Assembly (NCBI RefSeq): GCF_001647675.1
Contig: NZ_CP015594.1
Span: 310,001-374,000, forward strand
DNA from: Acinetobacter sp. NCu2D-2
GTDB lineage: Bacteria; Pseudomonadota; Gammaproteobacteria; Pseudomonadales; Moraxellaceae
Length of the DNA stretch: 64,000 nucleotides
Direction of reading: 5' to 3'
The notes beneath the pieces are model-generated. The model was not told the origin of the DNA. It saw only the letters and a program-made list of their open reading frames with translations, and did no database searches. Positions within the stretch are counted from its first letter, which is position 1. Every line of letters begins with the position of its first letter. This document shows, piece after piece, positions 16,535 to 25,451 of the stretch. The translations under genes were made by a program, and so were the position numbers.

Positions 16535-18253
16535 TTAGTGTGAAGGGCTATGCTCATGCGCAATGTGGATCTGATGCAAAATATGTTCGCTCATATTTTT
16601 TGCCATTTCCTCTTTTGCATAATAAACCTGACCAACATTGTCACGACGAATGACCTCAGCTTCTTCCTTGCTTTCAGCACATAGCAAGACCTGAATTTTA
16701 GGATTTAAAGTTTTTGCGATATCCACGATTTTATGAATGTCGATAATGTCCATCGGGGAGATCACGAGCAGGCGTGCATGCTGAATATGTGCTTGAATTA
16801 AAACGCTAGGTTCAGTGGCTGCACCTGAAACGGCAGCAATACCTTTAGCACGTAAATTTTCTACAATCTCACGATTTTCTTCTGCAATCACGACTTTAAT
16901 GTTTTGATCCATTAAAGAGCGAGTCACACGACGACCGACCTCACCATGACCAATCATCACCACCTGATCGCGCAGGTAGTCCTGTGAGACCTCATCTGGA
17001 AGCATCGCCAAGGGGTCACCACTACGTTCAAGTAAACGTGCCAATGACGAGCGCTCACGAATCCATGTTTGAACTGGTTCAATTGCAGAGAAAATAAATG
17101 AGTTCAAAGTAATTGAAATGAGTGCACCTGCCAAAATTAGGTTTTGGCCTTCAAGCGACAGTAAGTTCAGTGACACACCAAGCGCTGCCAAAATAAATGA
17201 GAATTCACCAATTTGTGCAAGCGATGCCCCAACTGTAAGAGCAGTATTGATTGGATAACGGAAGAATAAAACCAATGCCATGGCCGCAATGGTCTTACCA
17301 ATCATAATGATGCCAACAACAGAGAGTACATGTAGGGGTTGTTCAATCAAAATTCTTGGGTCGAATAACATCCCGACTGAAACGAAGAATAAAATTGAAA
17401 AAATTTCACGCAAAGGTAAAGTTTCTTCTTCAGCACGATGGCTAAAGTCAGATTCTTTAACCACCATCCCCGCGAAGAATGCACCGAGTGCCATTGAAAC
17501 ACCAAAGACTTTGTATGCACCGAAGGCAATCGAAATTGCTGCTGCCACCACTGTTAAGGTAAAGAGTTCACGAGAACCTAAGCGGGCAACAAACTGCATG
17601 ATCATTGGCACTAAACGTTTACCAATAATCAGCATGAAAGCAATAAAGCCGGCTACTTTGAGCAAGGTAATGCCTAAGGTGATCCAGACATTCTGATCGC
17701 TACTACTACCTTGCAGTGCCTGACCACCGAGCAATACTGCGGTTGCAGGTAGCAATACCAATGCCAGAACCATGACCAGATCTTCAACCAGCAGCCAGCC
17801 AACGGCGATTTTACCGTTAATGGACTCGAGTAGACCACGATCGCCAAGGGCTTTCAGGAGTACAACGGTACTGGCACACGATAGACTCAGACCAAAGACC
17901 AGGGCAGTACCAAAACTCCAGCCCCAGAGCATAGAGACACCAACACCGAGCAAGGTTGCTACTGCAATTTGCAGAATCGCACCAGGCAGGGCAATACGCC
18001 TTACCTGCATCAGGTCATTGAGGGAAAAGTGCATCCCGACACCAAACATCAGGAACATGACGCCGAGTTCAGCCAACTGATTGGCAAGATTAATTTCACC
18101 GACAATACCCGGTGTGTTCGGGCTAATGATAATGCCCGCAATTAAATATCCGATAAGAGGGGGGAGTCGTAAGCGTGCTGCTATATAGCCAAACACAAGT
18201 GCAAGACCAAAACCTACCGCTAGTAATATGATGAGATCTACGTCATGTGGCAC
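16535..18253 (-). CDS. ybaL: CPA2-family cation/proton antiporter with RCK domain (YbaL type)
   Basis: This is an inner-membrane antiporter of the KefB/KefC/YbaL group. The product has 572 residues. About 12 membrane segments fill residues 1-385, with the family signatures LAELGVMFLMFGVGMHFS and LSCASTVVLLKALGDRG. A cytoplasmic RCK/TrkA-N domain occupies about 415-535 (QVVMIGHGEVGRRVTRSL, a Rossmann loop), which binds nucleotides and gates transport. The His-rich tail is short. Length and the N-terminal core match E. coli YbaL (558) better than KefB/KefC. It probably exports K+ or a similar cation in exchange for protons. The exact ion is not shown by the sequence. Confidence 0.9.
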   Translation of the reverse strand: MPHDVDLIILLAVGFGLALVFGYIAARLRLPPLIGYLIAGIIISPNTPGIVGEINLANQLAELGVMFLMFGVGMHFSLNDLMQVRRIALPGAILQIAVATLLGVGVSMLWGWSFGTALVFGLSLSCASTVVLLKALGDRGLLESINGKIAVGWLLVEDLVMVLALVLLPATAVLLGGQALQGSSSDQNVWITLGITLLKVAGFIAFMLIIGKRLVPMIMQFVARLGSRELFTLTVVAAAISIAFGAYKVFGVSMALGAFFAGMVVKESDFSHRAEEETLPLREIFSILFFVSVGMLFDPRILIEQPLHVLSVVGIIMIGKTIAAMALVLFFRYPINTALTVGASLAQIGEFSFILAALGVSLNLLSLEGQNLILAGALISITLNSFIFSAIEPVQTWIRERSSLARLLERSGDPLAMLPDEVSQDYLRDQVVMIGHGEVGRRVTRSLMDQNIKVVIAEENREIVENLRAKGIAAVSGAATEPSVLIQAHIQHARLLVISPMDIIDIHKIVDIAKTLNPKIQVLLCAESKEEAEVIRRDNVGQVYYAKEEMAKNMSEHILHQIHIAHEHSPSH

Positions 18254-18347
18254 TCAACACTCCTTTTTTGTCTTGCATGAGAGGGAAATAAGCACAAAAA
18301 GTGCCAAAACAGTTTGAAATTTTAGCAATTTGCATAAAAAAAATGCA

Positions 18348-18371
18348 AAAAAAAACGACCTGTGAGGGTCG
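18348..18371 (-). terminator. Terminator after rpmG
   Basis: The stem CGACC/GGTCG (18356-18360 with 18367-18371) has loop TGTGAG, followed on the minus strand by a long U run. It lies 20 bp past the rpmG stop. Confidence 0.75.
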
Positions 18372-18391
18372 CTTTTTTCAAAAAACTAAAA

Positions 18392-18547
18392 TTATTTAAT
18401 TTTAGCTTCTTTGAAGATTACATGTTGACGGATTTTTGGATCAAATTTTTTGATTTCCATTTTTTCCGGCATAGTACGTTTGTTCTTAGTAGTGGTATAG
18501 AAATAACCTGTACCAGCTGAAGAAACTAAGCGAATCTTATCACGCAT
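18392..18547 (-). CDS. rpmG: 50S ribosomal protein L33
   Basis: The product has 51 residues, [17 protein letters not shown] and onward, ending IFKEAKIK. It has the basic composition and the [12 protein letters not shown] signature of L33. The zinc-binding Cys pairs are absent, so it is the zinc-independent form usual in Gammaproteobacteria. It lies 16 bp downstream of rpmB in the normal rpmB-rpmG order. Confidence 0.96.
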
Positions 18548-18563
18548 TGTCCTGACTCCTTAC

Positions 18564-18800
18564 TTAGATCTTTTGACCTTGAGCACGAAGGTCAGCAACA
18601 ACCTTTTCGATACCCAATTTGTCGATAATACGCATACCTTTAGTAGTTAGACGAAGACGTACGAAACGTTTTTCGCTTTCTAACCAGAAACGGTGGTGGT
18701 GCAGGTTCGGCTCGAACCGGCGCTTAGTTTTGTTGTTGGCGTGTGAGACGTTGTTACCAACGACTGGACGCTTGCCGGTAACTTGGCAAACCTTAGACAT
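18564..18800 (-). CDS. rpmB: 50S ribosomal protein L28
   Basis: The product has 78 residues, [29 protein letters not shown] and onward, the classic L28 opening. It is a basic protein of the large subunit, first gene of the rpmB-rpmG pair, and has the standard length. Confidence 0.97.
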
Positions 18801-18965
18801 GGTGTAACTCCATTGATTCAGCCAACAGCAAATCTGTATGGCCAGTCAAAAATAAACGGATTGAATTCATTCAAGGGGCGTTTTATACCAAAAATGCGCT
18901 TAAAAGACAAGCGATTTCAGCTAAAACGAAACATGAGCTAGTTTGATAGCTCATGCCTTGATCAG

Positions 18966-20414
18966 TTAACGAAGAAGAGTCTTCGAAATCAGTTTATGAA
19001 TCGGCTTATTAAACGGCGGGAGAATGTATTTTAAGCTATACAGCTTAGGATTGGACATTACAGACCGTTCATGCGACAAACTGAAGAAGCCTTCAGGTCC
19101 ATGATACTTGCCCATACCAGAGGCACCAATGCCTCCAAATGGCAGGTCATCTTGTGCAACATGGGTCAGAACAGTATTTTGCCCGAAGTGCCCTGAATGT
19201 GTTCGCTGTGCGACATAATCGGCACGCGCTTGATCAAAGTCGAAATAGTATAATGCAAGAGGACGCGGACGGCTATTAATAAACTCGATTACATCGTCAA
19301 TTTGATCATATTCCATGATTGGAAGCAGTGGACCAAAGATTTCATTCTGCATAATTTGCATATCTGGCGTGACATTGGTCAGAATGGTCGGTGCAATTTT
19401 GCGTAAGTCAGCAGCATTTTCATTACGCGGATTAATTTCAATAATATTTGCCCCATTGTTACGAGCATCTTCTAAATAGCCTTGCAGACGGTTGTACTGT
19501 TTATCATTAATAATCGAGGTGTAATCCTGATTATGCGTGATATCTGGGTACATGGTTTCAACAAAGTGTTTAAAGTGCTCAATAAATTCAGCTGTTTTAC
19601 CACGCGGTAAGAACATATAGTCGGGCGCAACACAGGTTTGGCCTGCATTCCACAGTTTACCTACTGCAATACGTTCTGCGACATCTTTCAAATCGATTGA
19701 TGGATGAACCAGCACAGGGGACTTACCACCAAGTTCTAAAATGACAGGCACTAAGTTTTCAGCTGCAGCAGCCATTACCGTTTTTCCGACAGATGTCGAA
19801 CCTGTGAAAATCATTTTATCGAAAGGTAATCGGCAGAATGCATCAGAAATTGCACCACCACCATTGACCACCGCTACCAATTCTTTTGGGAAAGCTTCAG
19901 CAAGTGCTTTTTCAAGGACATTACCAAACGCTGCAGATGCACTCGAAATTTTGATCATGGCATGGTTACCTGCAGCCAAGGCACAAATTAAAGGCCCAAC
20001 TGAAAGTAATAAAGGATAATTCCACGGTGCCATAATGCCGATCACACCTAAAGGTTGATATTGCACCCAGGCTTTTGCAGGTTGGTGAATAATTCCGATA
20101 TGACGCTTTGACGGTTTCATCCAATTGGTCAAATTTTTACTATAATATTTAATTTGTTCAAGACAGGTGAGTAGTTCACCGATCTTCGTTTCACCAATGG
20201 AACGATTACCGTAATCTTGATTAATTGCATCAGCAAATTGATCTTGATACTTAACTAAGATACGCTTGAGACGTGCTAAACGATCGATACGTTCCTTTGC
20301 AGTCGGTAGTGGATAGCGCGAATAAGCGTGTTTTTGTTGTGTCAGTATGTCGTTTAAATGCTGACGATCAAAAAGATGGGGTGTCATTGAGCTTGTTTTT
20401 GTGTGACTGTTCAT
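18966..20414 (-). CDS. NAD(P)-dependent aldehyde dehydrogenase (coniferyl-aldehyde dehydrogenase-like)
   Basis: The product has 482 residues and the aldehyde dehydrogenase fold. The glutamate motif ILELGGKSP (Glu227) and the catalytic Cys motif NAGQTCVAPDY (Cys261) are both intact, as is the coenzyme block FTGSTSVGK. The closing segment SKTLLR is basic, and the C-terminal region (LYSLKYILPPFN) resembles the membrane-associated long-chain and coniferyl-type group. It oxidises an aldehyde to the acid; the substrate is not shown. It is divergent from a TetR-family gene with a 20-bp palindrome between them, so it is probably controlled by that repressor. Confidence 0.88.
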   Translation of the reverse strand: MNSHTKTSSMTPHLFDRQHLNDILTQQKHAYSRYPLPTAKERIDRLARLKRILVKYQDQFADAINQDYGNRSIGETKIGELLTCLEQIKYYSKNLTNWMKPSKRHIGIIHQPAKAWVQYQPLGVIGIMAPWNYPLLLSVGPLICALAAGNHAMIKISSASAAFGNVLEKALAEAFPKELVAVVNGGGAISDAFCRLPFDKMIFTGSTSVGKTVMAAAAENLVPVILELGGKSPVLVHPSIDLKDVAERIAVGKLWNAGQTCVAPDYMFLPRGKTAEFIEHFKHFVETMYPDITHNQDYTSIINDKQYNRLQGYLEDARNNGANIIEINPRNENAADLRKIAPTILTNVTPDMQIMQNEIFGPLLPIMEYDQIDDVIEFINSRPRPLALYYFDFDQARADYVAQRTHSGHFGQNTVLTHVAQDDLPFGGIGASGMGKYHGPEGFFSLSHERSVMSNPKLYSLKYILPPFNKPIHKLISKTLLR

Positions 20415-20450
20415 GCCGCACTACCATATTGAAAAATCGATTAATTATTT

Positions 20451-20470
20451 TTTAGAGTAAATACTCTAAA
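20451..20470. promoter_or_regulatory. Palindromic operator between aldehyde dehydrogenase and tetR genes
   Basis: TTTAGAGTA-AA-TACTCTAAA is a perfect inverted repeat with 9-bp arms, placed 36 bp from one start codon and about 58 bp from the other. Size, symmetry and place are typical of a TetR-family operator acting on both genes. Binding is inferred. Confidence 0.7.
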
Positions 20471-20528
20471 TAGTCAAGTTACTTTATGTGTTAGCCTACT
20501 AATGCATTTGCTGAATGGTTATTTTAGG

Positions 20529-21248
20529 ATGTCCCATACCAAAACGTTAAAAACCAAAGAACGTATATTGCAGTTGAGTTTGCAGTTGTTTAACGAGCGT
20601 GGCGAACGTTCCGTGACCACCAATCATATTGCTGCTGAATTGGGAATGAGTCCTGGCAACTTGTATTACCATTTCCGTAATAAAAACGAGATCATTAAAG
20701 AATTAATGGAGCAATACCAAAAGCAAACTTTGGAAATGCTCGCATTACCGGATGATCGTCAACTTGATGCCAATGACAAAATTCACTACTTCCAAGTGTT
20801 AAGTAGTCAGTTGTGGGCATATCGTTTTTTACATCGTGATGTCTATCACTTGGTAGAAAACAATGAAGATTTCCGTCGTTTGTATCCGCGCTTTGCGGGT
20901 GAAGTGATGCAGCAGGGGCAGAAAATTTATAAAGCCTTTGTAAATGCAGGCTTAATGGAAATGACTGATTCTGAAATTGAAGCACTGATCATTAACTTAT
21001 GGATTGTGCTGACCAACTGGACCAACTTCCTGTATATGTCGGGCCATATTACCGATTCGAATACCTTGGAAGAAAAATGGGTTTGGCAAGCGCTACGTCA
21101 GATGGTGTTCTTGGAAGGTGCGTACTTACGTGGTGAGAGTCGTCAAACCTATGAAAGCTTACTCAATAGCATGGGTGGCTCAGAATTGTTTGCAAGTCTT
21201 TCATCGATTAAGAATACGGATGCTGAATCAGCTATTCAGAATCTGTAA
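20529..21248 (+). CDS. TetR/AcrR-family transcriptional regulator
   Basis: The product has 239 residues from the ATG at 20529; an in-frame ATG 27 bp upstream is possible, and neither start has a clear ribosome site. The N-terminal helix-turn-helix covers about residues 8-55 (TKERILQLSLQLFNERGERSVTTNHIAAELGMSPGNLYYHFRNKNEI). The remaining helical domain would bind a ligand and dimerise. It lies divergent from the aldehyde dehydrogenase with a palindromic site between, suggesting aldehyde- or fatty-compound-responsive repression of that gene and itself. Confidence 0.92.
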   Translation: MSHTKTLKTKERILQLSLQLFNERGERSVTTNHIAAELGMSPGNLYYHFRNKNEIIKELMEQYQKQTLEMLALPDDRQLDANDKIHYFQVLSSQLWAYRFLHRDVYHLVENNEDFRRLYPRFAGEVMQQGQKIYKAFVNAGLMEMTDSEIEALIINLWIVLTNWTNFLYMSGHITDSNTLEEKWVWQALRQMVFLEGAYLRGESRQTYESLLNSMGGSELFASLSSIKNTDAESAIQNL

Positions 21249-21308
21249 GAAACGCGCTAGAATGCTCGGCTTATTTTTTAATTTAACTGATTAGTGACTT
21301 TAACCACC

Positions 21309-22175
21309 ATGAATATGACGACTGCCAATACCGCACGTTTATTGATTACTTGTGAAGACAAGCCAGGCATCGTACAGGCTGTGTCTAGCTTCTTATATCA
21401 TCAAGGCGCAAACATTACTGCACTTGATCAATATGCGACGGAAGCACAAGGCGGGCGTTATTTCATGCGCGTTGAGTTTGAACTCGACAACTTACAAAGC
21501 CGTAAAGAAAGTTTAATTCAAACTTTTGCTGTAAATGTTGCAGAACGCTATGAAATGCAATGGCGTTTAGCACTCGTCAGTGATGTGAAGAAAGTCGGGA
21601 TTTTGGTGTCTAAAGTTGACCATGCCTTACTTGAACTGCTTTGGCGTCATGCGCGTGGCGGTTTGCCATGTGAAATTACCAAAGTGGTTTCAAACCATGA
21701 AACACTACGTGAATCGGTTGAAAACTTCGGTATTCCATTTGAAGTTGTGCCAGTAAACAAAGAAAACAAACGCGAAGCTTATGCAAAAATTGATGAGTTG
21801 ATGCAAGGCAATGACTTGTTGATTTTAGCGCGTTATATGCAAATTCTTGATGAAGAGTTTGTACAAAAATGGGAAATGAAAGTGATCAATATTCACCATT
21901 CATTCCTCCCTGCTTTTGTGGGCGCAAACCCTTATAAACAAGCACATGAGAAAGGCGTGAAGTTGATTGGTGCTACAGCGCACTACGTAACAGCAGATCT
22001 TGACCAAGGTCCAATCATTGAGCAAGACGTAGAGCGTGTAAACCATGACTTTACTGTTGAGCAATTACGTGAATTGGGTCAGGACGTAGAGCGTAATGTC
22101 TTGGCACGCGCAGTAAAATGGCATCTGGAAGATCGTATTATTGTCGATGGCAATAAAACTGTTGTTTTCCAATAA
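21309..22175 (+). CDS. purU: Formyltetrahydrofolate deformylase
   Basis: The enzyme hydrolyses 10-formyl-THF to formate and THF, balancing one-carbon pools and supplying formate to PurT. The product has 288 residues. The N-terminal ACT domain (RLLITCEDKPGIVQAVSSFLYHQGANI) covers about 9-90. A formyltransferase-fold domain follows, with NIHHSFLPAFVGANPYKQA (catalytic His) and the DLDQGPIIEQD motif. I prefer the ATG at 21309 to a GTG five codons earlier; the ATG at 21315 is equally possible. A good terminator follows. Confidence 0.94.
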   Translation: MNMTTANTARLLITCEDKPGIVQAVSSFLYHQGANITALDQYATEAQGGRYFMRVEFELDNLQSRKESLIQTFAVNVAERYEMQWRLALVSDVKKVGILVSKVDHALLELLWRHARGGLPCEITKVVSNHETLRESVENFGIPFEVVPVNKENKREAYAKIDELMQGNDLLILARYMQILDEEFVQKWEMKVINIHHSFLPAFVGANPYKQAHEKGVKLIGATAHYVTADLDQGPIIEQDVERVNHDFTVEQLRELGQDVERNVLARAVKWHLEDRIIVDGNKTVVFQ

Positions 22176-22190
22176 AACAATGAAACATCA

Positions 22191-22219
22191 AAAAGGCATA
22201 CTTTAAGTATGCCTTTTTT
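22191..22219 (+). terminator. Rho-independent terminator after purU
   Basis: The stem AAAAGGCATAC/GTATGCCTTTT has loop TTTAA, followed by a T run. It lies 16 bp past the purU stop. Confidence 0.9.
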
Positions 22220-22375
22220 GTATCTGCGTCAAAAAAATACTGGAAAGATGACATTAGTAGTTGCAAATGAAAACACTTCTCATTTATTATTGGCGTACTT
22301 TAATTGTGCTAACCGATGCGCTTAATTGATCTTTTCTAAAATAGATTAGATTGATCCATCGAGGTAATAGATTTA

Positions 22376-23164
22376 ATGAGTCAAATTGCTGCGCCCCAAA
22401 TGCCTACACCGCCGAATCAGATGAAGAAAAAAGCAATCTCTATCGTAGCGGCTGTTTTAATCGGGCATGTGGGTGTGATCTGGGGTGTTAGCCAGATGAA
22501 AGCCCCTGAACTGGCTCCTATTGATAAGAAGCCCTTAAAAGTGCGCTTTGTAAAATTGCAAGAATCTCCACGTCCATTACCGCCTAAGCCGAAAGCAGAA
22601 CCAAAAAAAGAGCCGCCAAAGCCTAAAGAAGTTAAGATTGTAGAAAAACCTGTACCAGCACCACCAAAAAAAGTTGAAAAAGTTCAACAAGTGCAAAAGC
22701 AAACTGCACCAAAAACAGTGACAGCACCACCGATAGAAGCAAAACCGACACCAGCACCTGTTGTGCCTACGGTAGTCACTGAAACAAAAGTAAAACCTGC
22801 GCCAGCACCTGTTACGCCACCAGCACCTGTTACGCCACCAGCACCGGCTACGCCGCCTGCACCTCCAGCGCCACCTGCACCGAAGAATGTTTCTCTCGGG
22901 GGCGGGGTAAGTTGGTTGCGTGCGCCAAAAGTGTCAATGTCTCCAGGTGAACTTCGCTCGAGTTGTTCAATGGTGGTGGATATTACTGCGAATGAGCAAG
23001 GTAAAGTAACGACTGCTACAGCACGAAATTCATCATGTAGCCCTGCAGTGAACCGTAAAGTGGAATCTGCAGTGCGACGTGCACAACTCACCAAATATGT
23101 TGAAAATGGTGTGGCATACCCAATACGTGGTGTGGAACAACCATTCGATTTTCAAGTGAAATAA
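22376..23164 (+). CDS. tonB: Energy transducer TonB
   Basis: TonB couples the inner-membrane proton gradient to outer-membrane receptors. The product has 262 residues. The N-terminal membrane anchor is at about 20-38 (ISIVAAVLIGHVGVIWGV, with the His expected in the TonB anchor). A long periplasmic spacer (about 60-175) is rich in Pro, Lys, Glu and Ala. The C-terminal domain from about 180 carries the paired Cys (SCSMVVDITANEQGKV, SSCSPAVNRKVESAVRRA). exbB follows 29 bp later, then exbD, a complete TonB system. Candidate promoter elements (TTGCAA at 22261, TATTAT at 22285) lie in the leader. I could not identify a convincing Fur box. Confidence 0.92.
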   Translation: MSQIAAPQMPTPPNQMKKKAISIVAAVLIGHVGVIWGVSQMKAPELAPIDKKPLKVRFVKLQESPRPLPPKPKAEPKKEPPKPKEVKIVEKPVPAPPKKVEKVQQVQKQTAPKTVTAPPIEAKPTPAPVVPTVVTETKVKPAPAPVTPPAPVTPPAPATPPAPPAPPAPKNVSLGGGVSWLRAPKVSMSPGELRSSCSMVVDITANEQGKVTTATARNSSCSPAVNRKVESAVRRAQLTKYVENGVAYPIRGVEQPFDFQVK

Positions 23165-23193
23165 ATTACGGCTAACCCATTAGGAGTTCGAGT

Positions 23194-23814
23194 ATGAACT
23201 TTTCAGTTTATTGGCAACATGCAGATGCAGTGAGTAAAACACTGTATTTCGTATTATTGGCAATGTCGATTGCAACGTGGACCATTGTGGTTTTACGTTT
23301 GCTTGGTACACGTCAATTAAAACAAATTGCGTATGCTCAATTATCTGAAGCATTAGATAAGCTGAAAGCTAAATTTGCTCCATTAGCATTTGAACAACGT
23401 AAGGCAGTGGCTGAACAAGCGCTTTTACGTCAAATTGCTGTTGAAAAAGCCAATGCTGAAAAAGGTATTGCAGTGCTCGGTACATTGGCTTCAATTGCAC
23501 CATTCGTTGGTTTGTTCGGTACAGTATGGGGTATTTTCCACGCCCTAGTTGCTGTCGGTCGTAGCGGTCAAGCAGGCCTTGCTCAAGTGGCGACACCTGT
23601 AGGTGAAGCATTGATTATGACTGGTCTTGGTTTGGCTGTGGCTATTCCAGCAGTATTGGCATACAACATCTGCGTACGTGCAAACCGTACACTGAGCAAT
23701 GAATTACAAGATCATGCGCATAGCTTATTGATCGATACCATGTTGCAACAGGAATCAGCACAAAAAGCTGAAGCGAAAGTTGCGCAAAGCAGTTTAGTTG
23801 GAGGTCAAGCTTAA
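23194..23814 (+). CDS. exbB: Biopolymer transport protein ExbB (MotA/TolQ/ExbB family)
   Basis: This is the proton-channel pentamer subunit of the TonB system. The product of 206 residues has three membrane segments (about 17-35, 95-120 and 138-165). The conserved blocks are LGTLASIAPFVGLFGTVWGIFHAL and TPVGEALIMTGLGLAVAIPAVLAYN. The stop overlaps the exbD start by one base (TAATG), implying translational coupling. Confidence 0.94.
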   Translation: MNFSVYWQHADAVSKTLYFVLLAMSIATWTIVVLRLLGTRQLKQIAYAQLSEALDKLKAKFAPLAFEQRKAVAEQALLRQIAVEKANAEKGIAVLGTLASIAPFVGLFGTVWGIFHALVAVGRSGQAGLAQVATPVGEALIMTGLGLAVAIPAVLAYNICVRANRTLSNELQDHAHSLLIDTMLQQESAQKAEAKVAQSSLVGGQA

Positions 23815-24218
23815 TGGCTTTTCAATTGGGTGAAGACAACGATACAGGCATGAATGAGATGAATCTCATTCCCTTGATCGACATTATGTTGGTATTGATG
23901 ATCATCTTCTTGGTGACAGCAACCGTTGCTAACCCATCAATTCCATTAACCTTGCCGCAAACAGATGCTAAAGTGATCGACTTGCCACCTGAAAATGTCA
24001 CCATCAGCATTAATGCGCAAGGTGATGTTGCTTGGAATGGTAATGTTGTATCACTTGATGAGTTAGAAAGTCGCTTTAATACTGCAGGGCAGGCACAGCG
24101 TCAACCGACCATCGTGCTCAAAGCAGATAAAGAATCACGTTATGATGTGGTTGCTCAAGTGATGTCACGTGCGAGTGGAGCCGGACTCAGTGATATTGCA
24201 TTCGCAACAGATCATTAA
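23814..24218 (+). CDS. exbD: Biopolymer transport protein ExbD
   Basis: This is the second inner-membrane partner of TonB. The product of 134 residues has one membrane helix (about 23-45) carrying the essential Asp in NLIPLIDIMLVLMIIFLV, then a periplasmic domain with the usual VTISINAQGDVAWNG and VLKADKESRYDVVAQVM strands. It is the last gene of the operon, with a bidirectional terminator after it. Confidence 0.95.
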   Translation: MAFQLGEDNDTGMNEMNLIPLIDIMLVLMIIFLVTATVANPSIPLTLPQTDAKVIDLPPENVTISINAQGDVAWNGNVVSLDELESRFNTAGQAQRQPTIVLKADKESRYDVVAQVMSRASGAGLSDIAFATDH

Positions 24219-24228
24219 ATATAAAACA

Positions 24229-24258
24229 AAAAAAGCGACCATTTCAGTCGCTTTTTTT
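24229..24258. terminator. Bidirectional terminator between exbD and msrA
   Basis: The stem AAAAGCGAC/GTCGCTTTT has loop CATTTCA and A and T runs on either side. It serves the convergent exbD and msrA genes. Confidence 0.9.
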
Positions 24259-24265
24259 ATATCAA

Positions 24266-24784
24266 TTACTTCAGTAATTCGACAAACTTACTGCGCAATT
24301 TATTCAGTTTTGGTGGAATGGCAAAATTGCAATAGCCTTGGTTTGGGTTACGTGCAAAGAAATTTTGATGATATTCCTCAGCAGGGTAGAAGGTCGGTGC
24401 TGGACTCAATTCAGTTACGACTTGTATGCCCTCTGCTTGAAGTGTATTAATCATCTCTTGTGCCTGATCACGTTGTTCATCACTCAAATAGAAAATCACA
24501 GAACGATACTGTGTACCGACATCATTGCCTTGACGATTGAGTGTGGTTGGATCATGTGTGGCAAAAAAGACATCTAAAATCTGTTTGAAGCTAATTTGGC
24601 TGTCATCAAAGTCGATTAAAATAACTTCTGCATGGTTGGTATCGCCGCGACAAATATCATCATAGCTTGGGTTTGTTGTGTGACCACCTGCATAGCCACT
24701 GACGACTTTTTCAATCCCTTGAACTTGTAAAAAAACAGCTTCCGTACACCAAAAGCAGCCACCACCTAACAGTGCTTGTTGCAT
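24266..24784 (-). CDS. msrA: Peptide-methionine (S)-S-oxide reductase
   Basis: MsrA repairs oxidised methionine. The product has 172 residues. The catalytic motif GCFWC is at residues 9-13, followed by [30 protein letters not shown] and [12 protein letters not shown], all standard MsrA blocks. I place the start at the ATG 24782-24784 ([13 protein letters not shown]), which has AAGGATAGAGGC upstream, instead of a longer in-frame start. Confidence 0.96.
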   Translation of the reverse strand: MQQALLGGGCFWCTEAVFLQVQGIEKVVSGYAGGHTTNPSYDDICRGDTNHAEVILIDFDDSQISFKQILDVFFATHDPTTLNRQGNDVGTQYRSVIFYLSDEQRDQAQEMINTLQAEGIQVVTELSPAPTFYPAEEYHQNFFARNPNQGYCNFAIPPKLNKLRSKFVELLK

Positions 24785-24847
24785 GCCTCTATCCTTAATG
24801 TAATTCAATGAACTTAAGCTCGATTGTATACTGAAAATCTTGGAAGT

Positions 24848-24874
24848 AAAAAAGCCTGACGAATCAGGCTTTTA
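24848..24874 (-). terminator. Terminator after the META-domain gene
   Basis: The stem AAAAGCCTGA/TCAGGCTTTT has loop CGAA, followed on the minus strand by a U run. It lies 9 bp past the stop at 24883. Confidence 0.88.
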
Positions 24875-24882
24875 TTTTTGCA

Positions 24883-25353
24883 TTAGCGAGGTTGTACAGC
24901 ACTGGTAAATTGCAAGACAGGATTACCGTTTCGATCGAATAATTTCAGGGTCTTATTAAAGACTTGGTAATGGGTCACTTTTGCTAAAGCATCTTGGAAC
25001 TTTTGTTCCACACCACTGGTGTTGTTTAAGCATGCCATACGTGTGGTGGCTAACTGGCTTAAGCTCAATGTATCACGTCCAGCCGTATAACTACCCATTA
25101 AGCGGTTACAGCCATCTGAGCCGCTAAGGCGCTGTGTCGTGCCGTCAAATTGTAAACTTGGAATATTTCGAACTGATGGATCGCTTTTAATTTCAAACAT
25201 GCCAATATGTGTAGCAATCCAAGTGCCATGTTGAAGTTGTAATAGATTTGCGGCTTCAATTGTTTGAGATGGGCCTTCAACAGGCGTACTTTGACAAGCG
25301 GTCAGAATCAGACTGCTTCCTAAAAGGCTGGTGGCTATGAGTTTTTTTAGCAT
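24883..25353 (-). CDS. META-domain (HslJ-like) lipoprotein
   Basis: The product has 156 residues. The lipoprotein signal is MLKKLIATSLLGSSLILTAC with the lipobox LTAC and modified Cys20. The META domain covers about 38-150 and has the hallmark pair SGSDGCNRLMGSY and ATTRMAC with conserved Cys residues. HslJ in E. coli is a heat-inducible membrane protein linked to novobiocin resistance. The role here is probably in envelope stress but is inferred. Confidence 0.88.
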   Translation of the reverse strand: MLKKLIATSLLGSSLILTACQSTPVEGPSQTIEAANLLQLQHGTWIATHIGMFEIKSDPSVRNIPSLQFDGTTQRLSGSDGCNRLMGSYTAGRDTLSLSQLATTRMACLNNTSGVEQKFQDALAKVTHYQVFNKTLKLFDRNGNPVLQFTSAVQPR

Positions 25354-25451
25354 CGTAAAGGCTTTTATTGTCAGGAAACATTTGATTATATAAACAAATT
25401 TAATTTCGCTCGGCTAGTTAAATTTACAAAATTAGAATGAATTTATTGATC

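Noticed and set aside
22261-22290. Possible Fur box in the tonB leader
   Set aside because: There is only partial symmetry (AAATGA and TCATTT nine bases apart). It does not fit the 19-bp Fur consensus well enough to annotate.
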